Assembly: GCA_035235625.1 (NCBI GenBank)
Contig: CP141140.1
Coordinates: forward strand, 52,075,351-52,139,350
DNA: 64,000 nt
Reading direction: 5' to 3'
From: Saururus chinensis
Taxonomy: Eukaryota; Streptophyta; Magnoliopsida; Piperales; Saururaceae
In this document: piece by piece, positions 10,458 to 25,400 of the stretch
Layout of the letters: every line of letters begins with the position of its first letter
Numbering within the stretch: the stretch's first letter is position 1
Position numbers and translations under genes: made by a program
Notes under the pieces: generated by a model
Database searches by the model: none
What the model saw: only the letters and a program-made list of their open reading frames with translations
Told to the model about the DNA's origin: nothing

Positions 10458-13400
10458 GTCTATCCTATATACTCTTTGCTTCTCCGTCTTGATCTCTGGG
10501 GCTGGAATGGTTTTTCATACTGCCTCTTTGCTATATTAATAGCTCAATTTTGTTTTTTAAAATGATCTAAAAGTGGAATCATAACTAGCAAGAATGCATA
10601 CACATAATGTGTATAAATACTGATTAGGTAAGGTTAAATAAAATAAATTAAAAATAAAATATGTATCAAATAAAGGTATCCCTTGCATGCTATAGTTACA
10701 ATGCATACTTTTAGGATCATAATGACTATAAATTATTCACACAAACTCTCTATTGACCCAAATAGATTGATAGTAGACAACTGTGAGTCCAAATCTTAAG
10801 CTAAACATTATGTCATGGGTAAGAGAAAACAATGGTGTCAAAGGACTTTGTGTCGTAGTGTGTGTTATTTATATTCAGGAACATTTAAGTGGAGGGTCCC
10901 ATTTGATAAAGCTATTTGGGAGTTTTCTAAGGGTATCAAAACTACACGAATCTGAACATGTAATAGGCAAAAATAAAAGTAATTATTATAGAGAAGTGGA
11001 TTATATAATTGGGCCTACAAAAAAAAGTTTGAGAAAACGTAATCATGTGGGATCTCATTTGATAGAGTTTGTCGAGAGCTTTCTAATGATACGAAAAGTG
11101 TGATGAGTCTAAGTTCGGGAGAGCAAGATATAACATTACAAAGTTGAAAACAATATAACCTAAAAAATAGGGTCCATGCCATATTAGCCTCTAGTATTAT
11201 GTTGACATGTGGCAAGACATCTAAAAGAATATAAGTAAATAATTTTACGAAATTATCCTCAAATCACATACTAATTCAAACTTGTATTAAAGAACATAAG
11301 GATATAAAACATGGGTAAATTAAGAATTAAGGGTAAAAACATGGATAAAATAGTCCAAAAATGAAAATTCTATAGTCACCCAATTTACTTTATATAAAGA
11401 AAAATATATGTGATCACACCTATGCTCCAAACAACTTATTCATGCCTAAATTTGTTTTTTATTTTTTGAAAGGAAACATTCTTTAACATTAAGCTTTTAC
11501 AATGTCATACATATGAGCCACCCTCACTACATGAACTAGGTCATTTTCCTTTGTCGTAGATTTTGTCTAGCTAAGCAATGAGCAAACTGATTGCCATCTC
11601 TACCTACATGTTGAGAAGAGAAGCTTATAAAGACATTCATATTACATTTAGCTTGACTAACAATATGTCCCCCTGAAGAATAAAGGGAATCTCCTGATTG
11701 AAAAGCCTTGATAGCATTTAGAGGGTCTCCTTTGAGAATCATTATTTCAACACCTTGCTCCCTTGCAAACGAAATGGTGCTGGCTATAGCCAAAGCTTCT
11801 GCCTCTTCGATCTCAGATAGCGATTTCTTTATACTGCTTAAACATTTAAGAATATCACCATGAAAGTCTCACATAACCACGCAATCCCCTGTCCGTGAGA
11901 TGTCATGGAAAATTGCAGCATCAAAATTGACTTTGATTACCCCGTGGGGAGGTCTCCATCTGGATATAGGGGTGGTGAGAGCCTGCAAAGTCTGTTTGTC
12001 ATTGCATAAATTGCACTGTTTATGCAATAAAAGAAATATGCTTGAGCTATAATTTTTTGAGGAGGCATCCTTTCTTCTCCCACCCAATGAGCATTTCGCT
12101 GCTTCCAAATAGCCCAAAGAAGTGTGCAAAATCTGTCGACATCAATTTCACTATTGGCGGCTCATATTACCTAAAACTGACTGTTATGGTTTTTTCCACT
12201 TGAGGATTGGGTTACACATGTTGCTTGGAATAAGACATACCTGCTTTAGTTATTTTTCTATTTGGAGTAGGAGTTAGGATTCCTAGTTTTATAGTTTCCT
12301 AGTTTCAGAGAATTCTATTTTAAGAAGTCTTAGGAATCCTAGTTTAGTTAGAGCTTAAATAAATTAGCTATCATAGTTTAGTTTATGCACTATTTCATGG
12401 TAGTTTCCTAGTTTGATCAAAAGTTGTAATCGGGTAAGTGCAAACCCATAAAAGGGCTCACTGCCCCATTTGCTACATTGGACGTGAACAGTAATATTAT
12501 TCAGAGTAGCCGAGTGTCCTCTTTGTCTCTCTTACTCCTCTTCATCTTATTTTTCTCCCCTTTCATCTAACCTTCTATATACTATTTACTTTGAAATCCT
12601 AAGGGTTTTCAGCACTGACCTTCTCATGCATCTAATGACAGATAAAATACCATTATTGTCTTCTTTCAAACTTCTATCCATGAATAGACATTTCAGTTAT
12701 CTTAGATCAGGCATGAGTAGCTTTATTTGATTTAATTTATGGCTTTAATAACAATTTAAACTTCATCTCCCTTATATGAGAAGGCAAGTCTAGGATTTAT
12801 GAATCGACGGCTAAATTTTTTTTATAATAATAAACTAGGGCTATATTGATGTAATAAGAAAATAGGAAGATATTGAAACCACTGGCTATAAGTGAAATAT
12901 ATTAATTTGAGCTATGCACACTATATTTAAAACTTGAACCTTGGTCACACATGAATGACGACTCAAATGATGGTTATTAGTTATATTTTCTCTATTTTCT
13001 ATGATTCATAAAAATATATTAATTTGAGCTATCCACACTATATTTAATTCTTTTACCTTGGTCACATATGAATGACAACTCAAAATGGTGGCTATTAGTT
13101 ATTTTTTCTCTATGTTCTATGGTTCCTAAAAAAATTACAGCCTACTATACTTGCATATTGTTAAGTATATAAGCTATTGTATATACTTACCATATTTTTC
13201 TAGTCTCATGTTTCGTATTTAGAAAATGAACGAAAGATACCTCTAGAGTATTAAATAATTTGCATGTCTATTTGTTTGCATCTTTCTATTTGGGCCAGCA
13301 TGGACTTGATATACAGTGTTGGCCATTCCTTGAGAGCTCGAGCATTTGAGGCAACTTAGTTTCTAACATGGTATTGGAGCTAGGATGCCCCAATTTCAAT

Positions 13401-16400
13401 TCCCACCCCCTGCCTTTGCACATGCAAACACTTTGTTAAATCGTGCTTGCTTGTGCAAGGATGTTGGATAATTTGTCTTTTTGTCTACATCTGTCTATTT
13501 GGGCCAGTCTGGGCATAATATAGATTATTGGGCCATTCCTTAAAAGCTCGAGCTTTTGTGGCATTGTGGTTTCTAAATTAGAGGAGTTAATAAGAAGATT
13601 GAGTTATGGAGAAAGTCTTATAGTCTAAGGGTTTGTTTAGATTGGTAGAAAGTGGGGGAAAAGAAAAGAATTTTCTTAAAATCTCCCAATTTTCACTGTT
13701 TGGTGCAACAGGGAAAAAGAAACTAGAGTGAAAAAGTAAGAGAAAATGGATGAAAATTTGGCCCAAAATTTTTTCTCTCATCAACCTATGGATTTTGGGA
13801 GAAAATTATCATACTAAACACTTATGTTTTACTGCTACTACCACCACCATCATTGTCACCACCTTCACCACCGCCGCTGCCACCATTGTTGCTACTGCCA
13901 CCACTACCACCGCTATCGCCTCCACTATTGTTGCCACCGTCACCGCTGCCATCGCCACCACCACTACAACAGCCATTGCTACCATCAACGCTATCACCTT
14001 CGGCACTGCCACCACTGTCACCACCACCACTACTGTCATTGTCACCGCGCCGTCACCACTACCACCGCTATCACCACTGCCACTACCCCCACTGCAACCA
14101 CCGTCACCACTATCGCCACCGCCGCCTCCACCACCACTTCTGCCACCACCGATGTCACCGCCACCACCATTATTTCTGCCATCACCACCACCACCATCGC
14201 TGCCGCTACCACCATCGCTGCCACCACCACCACTATCGCCACCGCTGTTGTTACCACCGCCACCACTATTGCCGCAACTGCTACAACCACCACCATCGTC
14301 ACCGCTACTACCACCGTCACTATCACCACCACCGCAGTTACCACCATTGTCATTGTCAATTTTCTCTAATATCATTTGTGTAACCAAATAATGGAAAATA
14401 TTTAGGAATTTCCTAGTTTCTTTTTTACTTGGATTCACTTTCTCTTTTTCTTTCCCCTTCTCCCTATTTCCACCAATCCAAACAGACCCTAAGGGGTTTT
14501 AGGATTAGTAGAACTGAAGCAGAATATTTGGATGGCTATATTAGTCATAGTGTTGCAAATAAATCTTGTATTAAATTAGATAGAGAAGAAAATATCAAAG
14601 CATGTTTGGTTTAGATATATTGGTTCAATAATTGCTGCAAATAGAGAAATAGATGAAGATGCTACATATAGGATAAATACTGAATGGTTTGAGCATAGAG
14701 CATCTTCAAGGGTATGTTGTGTTAAGTCCATACCTAATATATTTAAAGGATTCATAAGACAATGGTCAAACCTACAATGTTATATGGTGCACAACTTTGG
14801 GCAGCAAGGAAACCCGTATAGATGAGTGTAACAAAGATGAAAATGTTACGATGGATAAGTGGGAGAACCACGGGGGATTGTATTAGAAATGACACCACTG
14901 TGAATAACATACGTATATCCTCAAATTGAGAAAAAGCTAATTGACATGGTTCAATCATTTTCAAGGGAGACCATGAACAATCTTATAAAAAGATGTGATT
15001 GATGGTTTGTAGTGGCAGCTGAAAGAAACAGAGGATGACCCAAGATAATTTTGAAGGAATGAATGAGAAAAGATTGACAATGTATCACTTAGGCTGAATG
15101 ACATAGCTGAATCCTTGTGGCGGATGCCTTACTAATAGGACATGGTGTTGATATTTCTTTTTCTAAAAGGGCTTAAAATAAGTGTTTGTGGAAACCTCAA
15201 CCTAGATTCTTGATCACTTCGAGATCTCTCAGAGATTGCCTTTTTGTGCTAAGCAGCATCCAAGATCCGAGATAGAAAACCTTGGTTTGTATCACAAGTT
15301 TCTTGAGCAATGACATACCTTTCTAAATCATTTAGCTTTCTAACTAAGTATAGTGACATATCTAATTTGAAGCTTTGTAGGCTTCACGGGTAATTGGCAC
15401 CGGAACATTTGGATGCGGTACTGTTATAATTGAAGGGGAGGATTTTATCGCTGAAAATGTAACATTTGAGAACTCTGCTCCTCAGGTATGTCAGTGTCCT
15501 TTTTTTTGTTCCCATCCATAGTGCAATAGTTTCCTTTTTGCAGTGCATATTTTGGATTTTTTTAGTAATTTTGTTAAATTCTTGTGTGCTTGAGTCCATG
15601 ATTCTTTAACAGTTGATATTCTCAACTGTACCAATCAAGTGCCAAAAAGAGCCATATCAGTCATGGTAGTAGCTCCCACTTGTTTGGACTTACTGGTAGG
15701 GCAGCATGCATCAATGCTTGGATGAAAACCTTTATCCTTTTCTTGCTGTATAAATGTTATGCTCTATATATTTCTTCCGCATCTGAATATAGAAAACTTA
15801 AATTAGGTCAAACCTGCTCGAGAGAAGCTTTGAATAGTTAGTTATCTTAAACTTAACTCTGCCAGAACAGTTGCCCTATTGAAGACAAGTTTGTCATAGC
15901 AGTGTCTACATTTTAAAGCTCAATTGTTATTTTTACTGCATGCACTGAAATTGTAGGATATTCAATTTGATTGAAGTTGCCCTAGATGAATGAATTACTC
16001 GGTTTTCGAACAATAGGGGACTTATGTTCCTTTTAACACAATCGTAGCTTTTCTATTAAAAATTACCGCTAACTTTTATGGGGTTAATTAACTTTGGCAA
16101 AGAAACTTTGGGTGAAGCTCTCTTTCTTTCTCCTTGAATCATGAGAGGAATGGTAAGGGAGAAGAATGAAGTGCAGGACCCTTGGAATTTGAGAAACTAA
16201 ATGTCTCAAAGATAACCAGAGGAAACGACACCCTTCGAGGTCACTGGGGTACTAAATTTGCTTTACAAGAAAAAAGTAAATAAATTAGAGCTTTTAGTTG
16301 TGCATATTCCTGATGTTGCTGAGTAAGTGTTTGGTGTGGAACTGTTAATATGGATTGTTAAGTTTTTTAGTCTTAAATTATCTTTCTTTGAGGTTGTCCG

Positions 16401-19400
16401 AAAGCAGTGAATTGATGCCCAACAACTCATCCTGATTTGATTTTCCATTACAGCTGCTCAATTTTCTTTTATAAAAAAATGAACTTGATTACACTTCTTG
16501 ATATGCTCATGGTAATGTGATTTGTTCCATTCTGGTTCTGACTTACAATGGCAATTCAGATGATTTTGACTCAGTAACTACCTAAGTTTAAATAAAAGAA
16601 TTCTGATATGTTGCGCTTTTCTGAAAAAAAGAAATTTGTCATCAGGCTATCTGGAAAATGTTTTTTCAAACTTAAAGCTTCTTACCAAAATAAGGTTGAA
16701 GGAACATTCAAATTGATGAAATAGTTGAATTCTAGAAATTTCTGCTAGTGCTGGGAAACTACAGAACCTCCCTAGTGAATCGATTACCAAAATAAGAGAA
16801 AGGCAAACTTAAATTCTTGTTTTTTATTGTTCACTTTCTCTTGTGGCACAAGGTTGAAGGATGCAACAAATCAACTTTAATAATGTGCTTTACTTTTAGG
16901 TGATTCCTTTCATGACCTTGAAAAATCAATGCACTATGTATTTGATAACGATAAATCTTACTTCGGATGGATATTCTCGATGCAATCATCTCTTTGCATT
17001 GGGGGTTGTGATGGATTCTGTAAAATGACTATTTATAAAGTTAGCAGTTGTAGGTGTCAAGTCACCAGGGGATGCAAGTGGACAATAGATCTTTTATGGA
17101 TGACTTCTTTTTTCTCTTCTTAATTCAGGGTTCAGGGCAGGCTGTCGCAATTAGGGTGACAGCAGATCGTTCTGCTTTTTATAACTGCCGATTCCTTGGG
17201 TGGCAGGTATATTATCTTGACATGTTGAGTTTTTCATTTTATCTGTCTCATTGGTACACTAAAGCTTTTTACTATTCCCTTTATTGTTTCAAATGGTAAT
17301 AAGAATGTTCTCAAATTTTTTGCCTCTAAAGATTCAAAATACATAAACTTCCGGTGTAACATAAAATACTATTTTGAACTGTCTGGAACTCAAATTGCTC
17401 TTCGTAGGATTCTCAATGTATTCTTTGATCTCTTCCGGAATTAGTAAGAATAAGGGGAAGGGATGTCTGCTTTTAAGGAAACAGCCTCCAAGGTTTTCTA
17501 ATTTGAGGGGCACTAACCTCAGAATATAACTCAATTTAGTGTTAAAGCCTTTTCTTTTAGATGACTCAAATTGGTTTAGACATGATTTAAGGTTATAACA
17601 ATAAGTTCTTTGTCCTGTACAAATTTTAAGTAACCCTAATGTTTGATAATTGTAATCAGCTCCTAATGATTAATCCCATCATCAATGGCAATCAAATTTC
17701 GAGAAAAATTCCCACAAATAATAGACAAAAGAAGAAAAGTTCCTGCAAATAATGGGTTCGTAAGTTACTTTTTCCTTCACTACTTAGGCCTTTAAATAGG
17801 CTTACACAAACCTTAAACAAGAAACAAAAACTCTGGGCACAAGACTTCTTAAAGATGGAACATAAGATCAAATAGGCTTATCCAAACCTTAAACAGGAAA
17901 CAAAAATGGTGGACACAATTCTTCTCAAATATGAAACACAAGATCAAATCTAAAGTTCTCACGTTATATCACTAATCTCTGAAACAAAACTCCTACTTAA
18001 AATAGGAAGTCCTAAATAAGCAAAATATCAAATTTTCCGTGGTCTGTAGATGGCTTCTAAGCAGATCCACAGGTAAGATTTTTGCCTAATGGGGCAAAGC
18101 TTACTCTAAACTGTGTCCTGTTAAGTCTTTTCTCCTGCCTAACTCTCAACTCACGTGCTACTAACCATTGCAAGGTAATACAAGTACTTCCAGTTATGCC
18201 ATAGTAGAACATCCAGAAATTAACTTAAATACTACTTACCTTTACAATTTGAATGTTCATTCTTTGCACTCTCGCACATATAGTGTCCTACAATCTACAT
18301 ACTTGTTGGGGAGGGTAAGCTCAAGTAAAATGTACAAATTTTGCCATATAAAAAAAGACCCTACTATTTTCCAATTCATTGAGGTGGGGCAATCATGGTT
18401 CACAATATCTTTTTTAGGTGATATATCGGTGACCCAAAGATAGGATGTATTGGGGATATATCAGAGATACTACATAAAAAAATATCGGTGAGTATCTTGT
18501 TAATTTAAGTGTATATTAACATCTAAAAGCCCTGATCTCAAACAATCGTAACACCATTTAAAATACATTATATTAACACAAATTACATTTATCAAGTGGG
18601 AAACATAATCAATAATGATAAAGAAGAACAAGTTTGAAGGTAATGCCGTTGATTAAGTGGAGAACACGATGGTGTACATCAAAATAAAACTTAAAAGCCA
18701 AAACAAGAATATATAATGGAGAACATGATAGTGTATTAGTTGCCTGCACCGGAGAAGATGCTGGAAAAGACGTCAAAGTGTTAAAAGTGCTGTCACAAGT
18801 TGCTTGGAAGGGCGTTGGAAAGTGGGGGTGGGTCCAAGATATTGCCATATATCTTTAGATATATCCCCAATATCTGAGATATATCTCAGGTTGTGGATAT
18901 AACTGAGATACAAATCATCTCCCATATCTTGCATCGGTCAAGTGACAAATACAAATATATCAATATATTTGAGGCATATCTCAGATATTGTGAACCATGG
19001 GGGCAATTATCCCACCTTGCCTTTAAGGGGCTTCGCCCTCTATTACATCCATATCACATGGCCATATTATTGTTCTTCATAAGGACAAATTTTCTATGTA
19101 AGTCTAGGAGAAAAGAGAGCTCCATAGCCACAACAAAAGTTGCAAATAAATAGTGCAAAGCTGATTGACATCATGATCTTCAACTAGACCTTATCCCAAT
19201 TGACTATGTAGAGTGTTGCAAAAGTAAAACAGGTCATATAGATGAGATGATTGATGCATAGATGAGAATGTTGATGGGCATGCAGGAAATGCCTGAAAAC
19301 TATCACATGAGGTATAAGATCCAAACTCCTGTCCAAATTGATATTTTTAGCACCCAAAGTAGTTCTTTATGATCTCATAGGTTCACTATTTTACCAATGG

Positions 19401-22400
19401 CAACTAATCTAATATATATAGAACAGTTAATAAAATTGTCAAAAATAATACAGAGAATAGACCAAGGAGACAATTGATTAGTAGATTCAGATATCTCATC
19501 AAACTCCATATTATCAAGTCTGGCAGACTTAATATCTATTACAAATCTACACATAATAACAATATCAAATAACAGCTCCACAGAAGCTAATTTTAAGCTT
19601 GGGATGCATATAAAATTCCATACATGTGCATAAGTAAGACATATACAGTGGTGAATTCCTTTCCCAAACAAAATGAAGCTTCAGTCATTAAAAAATAACA
19701 TTCTTCTAAATTTTAAAACGAGCCTGCTCTTTTCTTTGCATTTTTTATGACTTAACTTTGTAAAACTGTTCTAGAGATCTCTATATAAAGAATATGTACA
19801 TATGATTGACCAGCAAAAAAGAGGAAAAGTTCAGACAGAAAAGAAAAGAGGAAGCCCATATATAAGCTGTGCCATGAATCTTTACTACAGAAGATAGGAA
19901 AATCTACTGAAAAAGAGGATGTTTTGAAGAAAGTTTAACATCAGAAGTATTCATAAGTTTAATCACTGGCCTGAAACTTTCAAATTCGGTTTGCAGACTC
20001 ACCAGTTATCAGGATTGGCTTTGACAGCTTGATTGAAGTAGCTCTGAGCTCGTTTGGCATCTCTATAGGACTCCCATATCAGATTCCCATGCAAAGAAAT
20101 ATTCTTCTGCCTTGATCACCATGAACCTATCAAAAGGACAACAAGAACACCAAAAGTTCATATCAATCTGAACCAATAAAAAGCAACTAAAGATCCCAAA
20201 TCAATAGCAATAAACGAACTGTTTGATTGGTGTCCAAAGCTTACGTCTTCGAAAAATTTGGCATAATTAGTGAGGAAGAGTGGGTTGCTGGGATGGGCTT
20301 TGATCGTCATGCTCTCATGGCCATTGTTAAGAACCTGAACCCGTTGTCACAGTCCTGGCTGTCACCGTTCTCACCGCAGATGCCCCTACAGATTGCACCA
20401 CCCCTGCCTTGAAGATATTGCTGGAAATCAGCACCTTCTCCTAGGCCTCGATTGGGCACTACTTGTCATACAGCTCATCGAGCCTTAGTTGGAGAGGAGC
20501 TGCTCGAGCTCATAGGAGGTTGAGTTGCCGGGGGACTTGGCCTCCCCTTTGTTGAACTCCTCTACCAGGATAGGCAGAGATGGGGCACTTGGTGAACGAC
20601 AGCGGTAGAGGAGGTCCTGGAGGTCATTTTTGGAGAGGGCAAGGGTGATCTTATTGAAAGGAGTTAGAGGAGACATGGAAGCAGGTGGCAGAGAGAGGAT
20701 TTTTTTTTTGGGTGTGTGTGTGGTGGTGAGGGGGATGGTGTCTTTACGGAAGGTGGGGGAGGTGGGCGTTGGGTGAGGAAGGGGCAGAAGGGGGTGGAGG
20801 GAGGAGAGGAGGTCGATGCCATAGGAGAGGAGGGACCATCAAGCAGGGAAAGCCTGATACTTTTTTCAGCAATGAAAAACACTTTCATATCCTTACACTT
20901 TCAAGGATATACGCCCGATATCTCTGATATTGTGAACTGTTATCCAACTCATATCCTTTCAAATAATCTTGGTCTTCCTTTCTTCCAGAGGCCTTGACAT
21001 GCGGTGCAAACCAAGGGAAAATGGGACAAAGAGGGATTTGGAGCCTTTACTCAAACGCCTACAAGGTGAGAAGAGATGGGACAAAATGGGGGAAAGAGGG
21101 ATACGTGATTAAGGGAAGTAAATGTGATTAAGGAGCATAATTATTCTCTAAACCAAACAAGTGGCCATACGGTCTTACATAGTCTAGGCGTAAGAGTGGC
21201 CCACAACCTACTTAATTGCTTAACCAACATCATATAATCTCAGCCGTCCATGTAATCTAATAGAAATAAATAAATAATTAAGGGAATAGCCTTTCATGAT
21301 CCACATTATTATAATATAATGCCATTTCGGAGAGAACTCGCATTGTATTTGTCCCATCTTGGTGAGATCTTGGACTAACAAAGAGATCTTAGATCTACAT
21401 CTATTCCTGCAGTATTTAGGTTAAATGTGAGTTCTCACCACGATAGCATTCTATGATAATTGGTTATTTTGCAAATTCAAAATAATGTGTAAATATTTAG
21501 ATCTAATTCTTTTCCTGCATGCAGGATACCTTGTATTTACATTATGGAAAGCAGTTCCTGAAAGACTGTTATATAGAAGGTAGTGTTGATTTCATCTTTG
21601 GAAATAGTACTGCTCTCCTAGAACATTGTCATGTCCACTGCAAATCACCTGGATTCATAACCGCACAAAGTAGGAAATCTTCTCAGGAGCCAACTGGTTA
21701 TGTTTTTTTAAGGTATTTACATCTTTTCTACCACTTGGGTCTCAACTTGTTACATTTACCTGCATTATTTTAAAGCAGACACTTTTCTGTTATTTAATGT
21801 TGTTTATGACCTTCTGGTAAGCTTGTAGTAATACATTTGTTTTTTTTCGTTCAAGAAGAAATTTCTTCAAGAATTTACTCATATAATTCTGTCATCATTG
21901 TCAGCATCATCATGGTCATGTACTTTATGCTAAAAGATTAGGGTTTGGTCGTGAGAATACTGCAAGCTTTCATGTAATTATTAACTGTGTATTATAAAAT
22001 GAATACAATTCACAGTTCGTGATTTAATCACTTCTCATGAGGTTACTTCTTCACAAGAGGCTGATGTGAATATGCGATGTCCATTATATGCTCCTGTTGT
22101 CAGAGAGTTCTAGAAAAAATACCTGTTAGATACTAGATAGTAGTTTGCTCTGAATTTATTTCAGATTACGAGGGATTACTACCTAGAGGATATCCTTCTT
22201 GATGTCTAGACGGATTTAATGTTGAAATGGGGTTTCTGGTGATATGGGCATCTGGAGATAAAGGTAATATTTCTGATGGGAATTCTTCAAATTGGGAAGG
22301 AGTCGAGATATAGGAGATTACAGATAAGAGGAACAAGACTGTAAATGTTTTTGATTCAATAACTGTTTCATTACCCTAATGCCCTTTAAATAGACCTGAG

Positions 22401-25400
22401 AATACCCTAATGGCTAATTTAACTCAAGTGCCTGAAATATTTCATATTCATAAACACTGCCCAATTGATAAATACTCATCTCTCGTAAAATCGATATTTA
22501 ATTACGAAATATATTAGTTACACTATATATTTTGAGATAACAAATGATAGCCTCCCATCAATTTCATCAATTGCATAAAATAGGAAGATTGCTTCAGTGA
22601 ATGTGCCCAAATTGTGTGGAATGATTCAATGGCACAAGAATTGGCTTTAGATGGGTCTGCAATGCTTGCTTGCATATGCTATCTTCTTTGAAACTTTGAA
22701 ATGCAAAATTTCCCTAATCTCTGTATCAAAAAAAATTTCTCTACCCTGGGCCTATTCTTATCTAAGCTGTGCAAGACCCATCAAACTGACTCACTAGTGG
22801 GACCATCATTTCATGTGACCTGCATTGTGAAGCACCTAGTGGGCGTGGTTGCAGGAAGGACTGCCATTTGAGGCATGCTAAGCTGAGAGTCTGGATGGTC
22901 CTTTGAGGATCCAGCTCTTTGAAAGCTTTGGGTTCCCTAGGATTTCAATTATGGCCTCTGTAATGAGTCACGCTGGCGTCTACCCGTGGTTGGTCCACGA
23001 TCACTCCACCACAACAGTGGGGCAGATGACTATTGGCCACCACATTGGGTCTGGGTCTGCCATTTCTACATAAAAAATGTACTCGGAAGAGGGAAATAAA
23101 AGCAAATTCAATAGAAGGTTCTATAGAGAAGGAGACAAAACTCCACAAAGGAGAATCATTTTTCAACAATTTAACACTTTGTTAATCAAAACCCATCCAT
23201 TACTATGGAATCCTATCAGTTATAGTATATAACACTCTAAAGAAACATCATTTTATAACTAATCAAGTCAAACTACTCCTATTGGTGTCATATAACCATT
23301 AGGGGACTTATTTACTCAATTAGACACCTTAAATTACTCTACATAGTATATTTAATTAAGCATGGCTACTTGGTGGTGAGTCTGGCGGCAATACATGCAT
23401 ACTGGATGAAGACCCATCATATCTACCTTGTAAATGGAAAGATATACAAATCCTTTTGCACGTACATTGTAAAGACTCTGGATCCTGGTGTGGTAACATC
23501 CAAATCAGCATCAACAAAATGAGCAGGATGCCTGATTAAGTTGTTTTTAGGGATTGGACTGCAAAGGCGCCACTAGGGCTTGGCTCAAGCTAGGCCGGGG
23601 ATGCAAAATCCCAAGCTTGGGTTGGCTCAGGAACCTCAAAGAGCGAAGCTCAAGATTGGATAGGCTCGGCTTGGCTTGCCTGGGCCTCGACTCAGCATTA
23701 AGGACATTATACATATATGCATGTATGCACGCTACCAACACATCAATAAAATGAAAGAGAATGAAATGTGTCATTTCATTGTTGACAATACACATTTCAA
23801 TATCTCCAAGTCTGCAACATTTTCACTTAATCCTTACTCAGATTTCTCTCTTCTCCTGTATTGCTTAAACTTGTAGTGTTGAACCAATTAGGTACTTCTG
23901 TTGGTATATAGACTAAATATGTAAAGCAGATAGGTTTAGACATAAGTTTCATCTTATGTCAATAATAGTTGTCCATTGATTTTTAATGTTTCAATACTTG
24001 AAATTTTATCAAATATTTTTTAACAGTATTAGTTAAAATATACTTGAAATATGTTCTAATATATCACTCAAGTGTGCTACAGATGCACAGAGACACAAAC
24101 ATGTACTGACAGTTGCACAGTGTTGTCAAAATTACATATCATTAAAATATAGCAGTCTTAGGTTAAAATATAGCATTTATGTTAAAATTGCATATCATTA
24201 AAATATCGTAGGTTGTTCTGTACTTAAATTTCACATAGCTTCCAAAATCATCATTTTGCATAAGACTAATAAAAAAAAATACTGCTTATTGGCACCGAAC
24301 GTTGTTGTAGCCATCATGACTGCATCTGTTTTTGCTTGTCATATTCAATGTGATAGGCCTCCATAAGGCCACCTGGCCTGGTGTCATGCATTGAGTTGGC
24401 TGTAAGTTGCCCTAACAACCTGTTGTAGTCCCTTAGAATGACAAAGGAACTACAATGAATTATGTAAAAGAATTATAGATGAAAGGGGAGAATAATGGAG
24501 CGAAAGGGGAGAAGATCAGATGAAGAGGAGAGACAAAGGAGAAACTTGAGCACTGCTATGTAAATTTGTCAGTGTTCATATACTGTAGCAATGGGCTGAT
24601 GCCCCTACATAAATAGTTTAGGCAAAACCTTATCTAACTGCAATAAGTAAAACCTAATCTAACTAGTAATAATTTAACCAATGGCTGAGATTAAATCTGA
24701 CTTTAAATGAATTCTAACTAAAGTAGGAAACATAATTCCAAAGCATAAAATCCTATACAAAGTAAAATTAACCAAAGCAGTTTCCTTATGTAATTTCGCA
24801 TGTGGCAGACCCATAACATCCCACCACGCTTTGCTTATGCCTTGCTTTCAAGGGTGATCAATTGAGGAACTGAACATAGGAATCGTCCTCTACCACCCAT
24901 GTAGCATCCTCCAGTGGTTGGTGTAACCATGAAATCAAGATCTCTTGGAGAACACAACCCTGATGTCAAATTCTTTGCCGCCATAGTACAGCAAGAGGAA
25001 TGGGGCATGACTAATCCGATGGAAAAGGCAGAGGAAGGGCAGGATAGAAGACCAAGGGATTACCATGTACTTTTGAAGCCTTGAAATGTGAAAAATTGAA
25101 TGGATCTGGGACCCTAGAGGTAACTGTAGATAATATGCAACATCACCAATCCGCTTGATAGCATACAGGCTGTGGAATTGATAGAATGCTTTGCAGTACA
25201 CGGGTGATACACTATGATCTGGCTGTATGGCTGGTGTCGAAGGTAAAATACGTCCAACTTGAAACTCCTGATCTTGGTGGCGGCAATTATAAACAAGCTT
25301 GGTGGCGGCAATTATAAACTTACTTCAAATGATTATGGGCTAGTACCAAATGCAGGTGAAGCTAACGGAGGACCACATCTCTAGTCTGCAAGGCATTGTC

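Noticed and set aside
13750-14438. Long frames of 105-213 codons on both strands in the CCA/CCG tract
   Set aside because: They arise from imperfect triplets in element B. The same tract is open in several frames at once, with Thr, Pro, His or Gly/Ser runs and no domain.
20716-20997. 93-codon Gly/Glu-rich plus frame
   Set aside because: Opposite strand of the TPR fragment's Pro/Ser-rich N-terminal exon.
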